Shown here one piece after another: positions 6,048 to 9,731 of a stretch of DNA of 9,731 bases (the first letter of the stretch is position 1; every line of letters begins with the position of its first letter). The translations under genes and the position numbers were made by a program. The notes under the pieces are model-generated. The model saw nothing but the letters and a program-made list of their open reading frames with translations. It was not told the DNA's origin and ran no database searches. This stretch comes from an uncultured Acidimicrobium sp. (GTDB lineage: Bacteria; Actinomycetota; Acidimicrobiia; Acidimicrobiales; Ilumatobacteraceae): positions 1 to 9,731 of the forward strand of contig CAINLH010000257.1 in assembly GCA_903850275.1 (NCBI GenBank). Reading direction: 5' to 3'.

Positions 6048-6821
6048 CTACTTTTTCTTGGTCTTGCGCCTTACCTGAGGGTGGGGAAGAGGAACCGAGT
6101 TCTTTTCTTCCAGCAGTTGCACCATGGTCTTGTAGGTCTTTGAACCGATGAGCTCTACGAGCTCTTCTTTCAACGACTTGTACACGGGGTGATCGCCTAC
6201 GAATGCCTTCGAGTCGTCGGTGCACCACCAATGGAAATCGGCACCGCCCTCGCCCCAGTCTCGTCGCTTCCACTCACGCACAAATGAAACAACGTGACCA
6301 TCATCTTCTGTAAATTCCTCTAGACGTAGAGGCACTTGCCAGCAAACATCTGGCTTCCAGTCCATCGGGCGTTCGCCTGCCTCTAGTGCTGCAATGTGGA
6401 AGGCGCAACCCATGCCGCCTTCAAAGTCTGGCTCGTTGTGAAAAATACAAACATTGTTGACGCGACGCGTTACCTCTGCGCCATCGCGCTCCTTAGTCAG
6501 CCAACGACCGTCTCTGCCTTTGTCGAAGTTTTGCCAATGTTCTGGCTTAAGGCGCTTCACTGATTTGCGTACAGATGCGAGATCTTTCTTGTCGAGAAAA
6601 TGCGCGCCGTAACTGCAACAACCTTGCTGCAATTTGGTGGCATCGTCGTCAAGCACGCCTTTACAGCCTTGGCCGTAGATGCACATGTAGTTGGAACGCA
6701 TGTATGTCGCATCAATCATCCAAGTCTGATCGGAGTCGCCGTCGGAAAAACTGATGTATTCGTGGAGGTCGTCTGGTCTAGGCACGAGCACAGACGCTAG
6801 ACGATTGGGAGCCACTTCCAA
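6048..6821 (-). CDS. Cysteine-rich protein, possible metal-binding, function unknown
   Basis: A soluble protein of up to 257 residues with eight cysteines in clusters: C47 and C53 (CIYGQGC), C68-C69 (QQGCCSYGAHF), C125 (CIFHNE), C139 (GCAFH), C160 (DVCW) and C200 (HWWCT), several with nearby histidines (H74, H128, H142, H197). The spacing recalls the YkgJ/UPF0153-DUF3109 type of putative zinc- or iron-chelating proteins, but I cannot confirm membership. I recall similar cysteine blocks in uncharacterised proteins of other actinobacteria, from memory only. The tail is lysine/arginine-rich (RRKTKKK). An in-frame stop at 6828-6830 bounds the start; candidates are TTG at 6821 or GTG at 6815 or 6791, none with a strong Shine-Dalgarno, so the N-terminus is uncertain by up to about 10 residues. 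It is convergent with typA (3-base gap) and divergent from the 62-residue gene (26-base gap). Confidence 0.85.
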   Translation of the reverse strand: MEVAPNRLASVLVPRPDDLHEYISFSDGDSDQTWMIDATYMRSNYMCIYGQGCKGVLDDDATKLQQGCCSYGAHFLDKKDLASVRKSVKRLKPEHWQNFDKGRDGRWLTKERDGAEVTRRVNNVCIFHNEPDFEGGMGCAFHIAALEAGERPMDWKPDVCWQVPLRLEEFTEDDGHVVSFVREWKRRDWGEGGADFHWWCTDDSKAFVGDHPVYKSLKEELVELIGSKTYKTMVQLLEEKNSVPLPHPQVRRKTKKK

Positions 6822-6835
6822 CAGTTCTTACATGA

Positions 6836-6848
6836 CATACTTGACCTG
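6836..6848 (+). promoter_or_regulatory. Putative leaderless -10 box for the 62-residue gene
   Basis: CATACT at 6836-6841 differs from TATAAT at two positions and keeps the key A2 and T6. It ends six bases before the GTG at 6848, the spacing expected for transcription starting on the start codon. No Shine-Dalgarno precedes the GTG. The site lies inside the 26-base gap to the divergent cysteine-rich gene. Confidence 0.35.
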
Positions 6849-7036
6849 TGAGCAACTTCAACGAGATCGTAAGCCAACTTGAAACTATTTCGGAGCAGTT
6901 GGCCGACGAAGCGTTAAAGGCTCTCAAAGAAGCCCATGGTGCCGGGGCTACCAAGCGCCCCGAGAGCGAGAGACAGATCACCCAGGCTCGCCGGGCGATA
7001 GAGAAGGCTATTGGGGTTCTGTCGCGGCTTGATTGA
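6848..7036 (+). CDS. Small helical protein of unknown function
   Basis: A 62-residue acidic-to-neutral protein starting at GTG. It has no cysteine, tryptophan or tyrosine and is predicted to be mostly helical: a heptad-like first half (IVSQLETISEQLADEALKAL, residues 7-26), a flexible glycine-containing turn (about 31-34), then a second helix (about 38-61) with TKRPESERQITQARRAIEKA. A two-helix hairpin or small coiled coil is the likely fold. I know no function; similar short proteins seem to occur in related actinobacteria, but this is recollection and not a search result. Its last 29 bases overlap, tail to tail, the 3' end of the LOG-family gene, and it starts 26 bases from the divergent cysteine-rich gene. 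The coherent helical pattern and a plausible leaderless promoter support it as real. Confidence 0.66.
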   Translation: MSNFNEIVSQLETISEQLADEALKALKEAHGAGATKRPESERQITQARRAIEKAIGVLSRLD

Positions 7037-8033
7037 GCTTGTTGATCAGCCGGCGTAAGCCACCGAAGTCGTCACGAACGAATTCAAATCGAATTCGAAA
7101 CTTGTCGAGATGATCGTTATCGCTGATCTCGGATGGAGTGGCGCTGATTCGCTCGAAAGAGCCTGCCTTGCACAGATATCCGAACTCAGCATTTAACTCT
7201 TCTAAGAGCAATTCGGTTGGTGGCAGCTGTAGGCGAACGACTAAATGCTTTCCCACGAACCGTATTGAATGGTAATTGCGATAAAACAACGTAATTTCGC
7301 TTACTGCGTCTTCGATCGTTTCGCACACCCGATAGAGATCTAGGTCTTCGGGGGAAACCAGAGATCTTTTCAGCATTTGTTTTTGCACAACATCATCAAT
7401 TGAATGCCAAAAGTCGTCACCTGGAAGGTCGAGCATCACAATAGGCGTGGGTGCAGATTTTCCGGTCTGCACAAGAGTCAGCAGTTCGAAAGTTTCATCT
7501 AAAGTGCCAAAACCTCCTGGCATGCAGATGAATGCATGAGATTCCTTGACCAACATCAATTTTCTAGTAAAGAAATATCGCATCGAAACAAACTTGTCGT
7601 CACCCGCAATGATCGGATTTGCCGACGATTCGAAGGGGAGCCGGATGCTGACGCCAATTGATTGGCTGCGACCGGCTCCCGACATACCTGCTTCCATAAT
7701 TCCCGGGCCGGCCCCAGTGACAACCATCCAGCCCCTTTGGGCTAACTCACGAGCGATGTTCTCAGTGTGGTTATACAGAGGATCGTGGGGCTTCGTCCGT
7801 GCTGAACCGAAAATGGTTACCTTGCGGCGGTGAGCATGTGGCTGAAACATCTGAAATGCATCCCGCATTTCGCGAAGTGCAGATGAGGCGATTTTCAGGT
7901 CAAGGGTGGTGGTCTGGTCAGTTCCCAATTGAAGGGAAGTTCTCACAAGGTCGTTTACGTAGTCCAGATCGTGAACCGAACCAAATTCTTTTACCAAGCG
8001 ATCAATCTCAACATTGAGTGAATCTTGATTCAT
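7008..8033 (-). CDS. LOG family protein (TIGR00730-type, nucleoside 5'-monophosphate phosphoribohydrolase-like)
   Basis: A 341-residue cytosolic protein with a Rossmann-type LOG core (about 71-250). Characterised family members hydrolyse cytokinin or purine nucleoside 5'-monophosphates to free base and ribose 5-phosphate; older annotations wrongly call them lysine decarboxylases. The core shows IFGSAR (74-79), VVTGAGPGIMEAG (104-116), the arginine-lysine pair in FFTRK (154-158) and the defining PGGFGTLDE (172-180) with its glutamate. Short LOG proteins are about 180-200 residues; this one has an N-terminal helical extension of about 70 residues and a C-terminal extension of about 90 residues with two strand-rich segments (IRFVGKHLVVRLQL, 257-270, and FRIRFEFVRDDFGG, 312-325). 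Long actinobacterial LOG proteins exist, so the extensions are probably natural. It starts 3 bases after the transaldolase stop, as the third gene of a tkt-tal-LOG operon. Its substrate is unknown. Confidence 0.88.
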   Translation of the reverse strand: MNQDSLNVEIDRLVKEFGSVHDLDYVNDLVRTSLQLGTDQTTTLDLKIASSALREMRDAFQMFQPHAHRRKVTIFGSARTKPHDPLYNHTENIARELAQRGWMVVTGAGPGIMEAGMSGAGRSQSIGVSIRLPFESSANPIIAGDDKFVSMRYFFTRKLMLVKESHAFICMPGGFGTLDETFELLTLVQTGKSAPTPIVMLDLPGDDFWHSIDDVVQKQMLKRSLVSPEDLDLYRVCETIEDAVSEITLFYRNYHSIRFVGKHLVVRLQLPPTELLLEELNAEFGYLCKAGSFERISATPSEISDNDHLDKFRIRFEFVRDDFGGLRRLINKLNQAATEPQ

Positions 8034-8036
8034 GGT

Positions 8037-9140
8037 CTATAGCGTCTCGAGCTTCTGCTCAAGCGCAGCAATCAATTCTTGGAAACTTTTTTGAAATGAA
8101 TCAACACCCTCTTGTTCCAATTGTGCTGCAACATTGGACATGTCGATACCCAGTTTCTTCAGCTGCTCCCACGTTGCCTCGGCTGCCTCAACATCCGCAT
8201 CTATGGTGCGTTCGATTGTTCCATGATCTGCAAATGCTTCCATTGTTGGATCTGGCAACGTATTCACAGTGAGTGGTCCGATTAGTTGGTCTACGTACAA
8301 CGTGTCGGGATACAGAGGATTTTTTGTTGACGTAGAAGCCCAAAGGGGACGTTGTACGCGCGCGCCCAATTTCGCCAAGTCGTTCCACCGTGGCGATGAA
8401 AAACTCGTTGTAAACAACTTGTATGCCAATTTGGCCTGTGCAATCGCGCAAGTACCTAGGAGCTGATCAGCCCCAGGTGTGCCCAGCGCCGCAAGACGTT
8501 TGTCGACTTCAACGTCTACTCGGGAGATGAAAAAGCTTGCAACGCTCGCAACATGGGAAAGTCTTGAAGGATCCGACTTGGCGAGCGCCTCCATGCCCGA
8601 GATATACGCCTCAATGACGTCGGCATAACGCTCAAGACTAAAAATGAGTGTGACATTGACATTGCGGCCTTCGGAAATCATCTCGCGAATAACCGATACC
8701 CCCTCAACAGTCGCGGGAATCTTGATCATGACGTTCGGGCGATCAACGTTTTGGTCTAGATGGCGAGCTGCTCGAGTGGTTCCTTCAGTATCGTGTGCCA
8801 ACATCGGGTCTACTTCGACGCTCACATAACCGTCCTGCCGATCACTCGACAAGTAGATGGGGTGGAATAGTTCTAGAGCATCACGAATGTCTTTGATGAC
8901 CATTTCCCAGTAGCTCTCGACGGCAGTTTTGCCCGCTTTTGCAAGCTCTGAGAACTGCACGTCGTAGTCGGTTGAGCCCTGAATTGCTTTTTGGAAAATG
9001 GATGGGTTTGAGGTGAGTCCGCGAATCCCGCTGTCAATCACTTTGCGCATATGGCCGCTGGTGATGTAGCTGCGTTTGAGGTTGTCCAGCCACGGGCTTT
9101 GTCCACCCTCGCTGTGTAAAAGCCGAAGATTGTTGCTCAT
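8037..9140 (-). CDS. tal: Transaldolase
   Basis: Transfers a dihydroxyacetone unit from sedoheptulose 7-phosphate to glyceraldehyde 3-phosphate in the non-oxidative pentose phosphate pathway, in the cytosol. The protein is 367 residues from the chosen ATG at 9140, matching the long actinobacterial transaldolase class (about 370). Visible motifs, in that numbering, are the GLTSNPSIF segment (41-49), the Schiff-base lysine in VMIKIPAT (K140) and NVNVTLIFSLERY downstream, followed by PLWASTSTKNPLYPDTLYVD, which carries the conserved active-site-adjacent WASTSTKN. The frame stays open to a TTG at 9161 inside the transketolase gene; the ATG is preferred because it fits homologous starts and lies 4 bases after the transketolase stop. 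Translation is probably coupled within the tkt-tal-LOG operon. Confidence 0.96.
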   Translation of the reverse strand: MSNNLRLLHSEGGQSPWLDNLKRSYITSGHMRKVIDSGIRGLTSNPSIFQKAIQGSTDYDVQFSELAKAGKTAVESYWEMVIKDIRDALELFHPIYLSSDRQDGYVSVEVDPMLAHDTEGTTRAARHLDQNVDRPNVMIKIPATVEGVSVIREMISEGRNVNVTLIFSLERYADVIEAYISGMEALAKSDPSRLSHVASVASFFISRVDVEVDKRLAALGTPGADQLLGTCAIAQAKLAYKLFTTSFSSPRWNDLAKLGARVQRPLWASTSTKNPLYPDTLYVDQLIGPLTVNTLPDPTMEAFADHGTIERTIDADVEAAEATWEQLKKLGIDMSNVAAQLEQEGVDSFQKSFQELIAALEQKLETL

Positions 9141-9144
9141 GAAC

Positions 9145-9731
9145 TCAAGCGTTCGCCGCAATCGCTCTTTTTACGGTTTCGATGACATTGGTGACATTGA
9201 TACCGAGCGATTCCATTGCGACCGAGCCTGGTGCACTGGTTCCGAAACGATCGATGCCAACGTTGAAGTGGGTGTAGCGGGACCAACCAAATGTCGACGC
9301 TGCTTCTACTGACACGATGACTGAACCCGGGGAGAGCACTGACGCTTTGTAATCGCTTGTGGCAGCTTCGAAACGCTCCCAGGATGGCATCGAAACAACC
9401 CTTGTTTCAATGCCGGCTTCTTGGAGCTTCATGCTTGCCGAGACGCATAACGAGACTTCACTGCCGGTTCCGATCAGTGTTGCAACAGGCGAAGCCCCAC
9501 TCCGCGAAATTTCTGCCGCTCCATGAACAACGGCAGTACCGTCCGTCAGCAATGGCAAATTTTGTCTGCTCAAAATAAGTGCTGTTGGTCCGTCGAACTC
9601 GAGCGCTGCTACCCAGGCGTTTGAAGTTTCATTGGAGTCGGCAGGACGAATTACTTGAAGGCCGGGTATTGAACGCAGTGAAGCAAGATGCTCCACCGGT
9701 TGGTGTGTCGGCCCGTCCTCGCCAACGCCGA
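9145..9731 (-). CDS. tkt: Transketolase, C-terminal part (N-terminus outside the window)
   Basis: The last 195 residues of a thiamine diphosphate enzyme that moves two-carbon units between sugar phosphates in the pentose phosphate pathway. The frame is open to the right edge. The first visible residues read GVGEDGPTHQPVEHLASLRS, the classic transketolase stretch in the pyrimidine-binding domain, including the substrate-phosphate-contacting histidine. FDGPTALILSRQNLP follows, then the C-terminal regulatory-type domain (about residues 75-195 of this fragment), with ATLIGTGSEVSL and a typical DRFGTSAPG segment near the end. Full-length transketolases are about 660-700 residues, so some 70 percent lies outside. 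The TGA at 9145-9147 is 4 bases before the transaldolase ATG. The promoter of the tkt-tal-LOG operon must lie beyond the window. Confidence 0.96.
   Translation of the reverse strand, partial: GVGEDGPTHQPVEHLASLRSIPGLQVIRPADSNETSNAWVAALEFDGPTALILSRQNLPLLTDGTAVVHGAAEISRSGASPVATLIGTGSEVSLCVSASMKLQEAGIETRVVSMPSWERFEAATSDYKASVLSPGSVIVSVEAASTFGWSRYTHFNVGIDRFGTSAPGSVAMESLGINVTNVIETVKRAIAANA

Noticed and set aside
9141..9161. TTG at 9161 as transaldolase start
   Set aside because: It would overlap the transketolase gene and add seven residues not expected in the family; the ATG at 9140, 4 bases after the transketolase stop, is the better start.
1..9731. Mobile elements, CRISPR arrays, phage genes, toxin-antitoxin or defence systems
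   Set aside because: No transposase, integrase, regularly spaced repeats or recognisable defence domain was seen; gene content is housekeeping throughout.

Overview
This window looks like chromosomal housekeeping DNA from a free-living member of the Actinomycetota, with roughly balanced base composition. The best lineage clue is a full-length DUF3151 protein, a family known essentially only from actinobacteria. Other clues are the long (about 370-residue) type of transaldolase placed directly after transketolase, frequent GTG/TTG starts, and -10-like boxes 6-7 bases ahead of start codons, as in leaderless transcripts. An aquatic Acidimicrobiia-like bacterium fits best, but that placement is inference from gene content and not from a marker tree.

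Layout, left to right. (1) 1-1350, minus strand: a small two-helix membrane protein followed 14 bases later by an M18 aminopeptidase that runs off the left edge. (2) 1390-3851, plus strand: a tight four-gene run of DUF3151 protein, MobA-like nucleotidyltransferase, single-domain rhodanese and RNase D, with gaps of 9, 11 and 0 bases. It starts at a short divergent intergenic region with a good leaderless-type -10 box. (3) 3852-6044, plus strand: an intergenic leader, a 64-residue protein with a basic head and acidic tail, a GC-rich hairpin, then the translational GTPase TypA/BipA. (4) 6048-6821, minus strand: a cysteine-rich protein of unknown function, tail-to-tail with typA. (5) 6848-7036, plus strand: a 62-residue helical protein squeezed between the divergent cysteine-rich gene (26 bases away) and a convergent neighbour that it overlaps by 29 bases. 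(6) 7008-9731, minus strand: an operon read from the right edge, transketolase (C-terminal part), transaldolase, and a LOG-family protein, separated by 4 and 3 bases.

Functionally the window mixes RNA turnover (RNase D), ribosome-associated stress adaptation (TypA), peptide breakdown (M18), possible molybdenum cofactor maturation (MobA, with rhodanese alongside) and the non-oxidative pentose phosphate pathway (transketolase, transaldolase). The LOG protein, whose family cleaves nucleoside monophosphates to ribose 5-phosphate and a base, sits with the two enzymes that consume ribose 5-phosphate. That is the most suggestive link in the window.

I see no mobile element, CRISPR array, rRNA, tRNA, phage gene or toxin-antitoxin pair. 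I found no convincing undescribed multi-gene system. The best leads are single genes and arrangements: the cysteine-rich protein, the LOG gene's operon position, the compact small gene at 6848-7036, and the hairpin ahead of typA.
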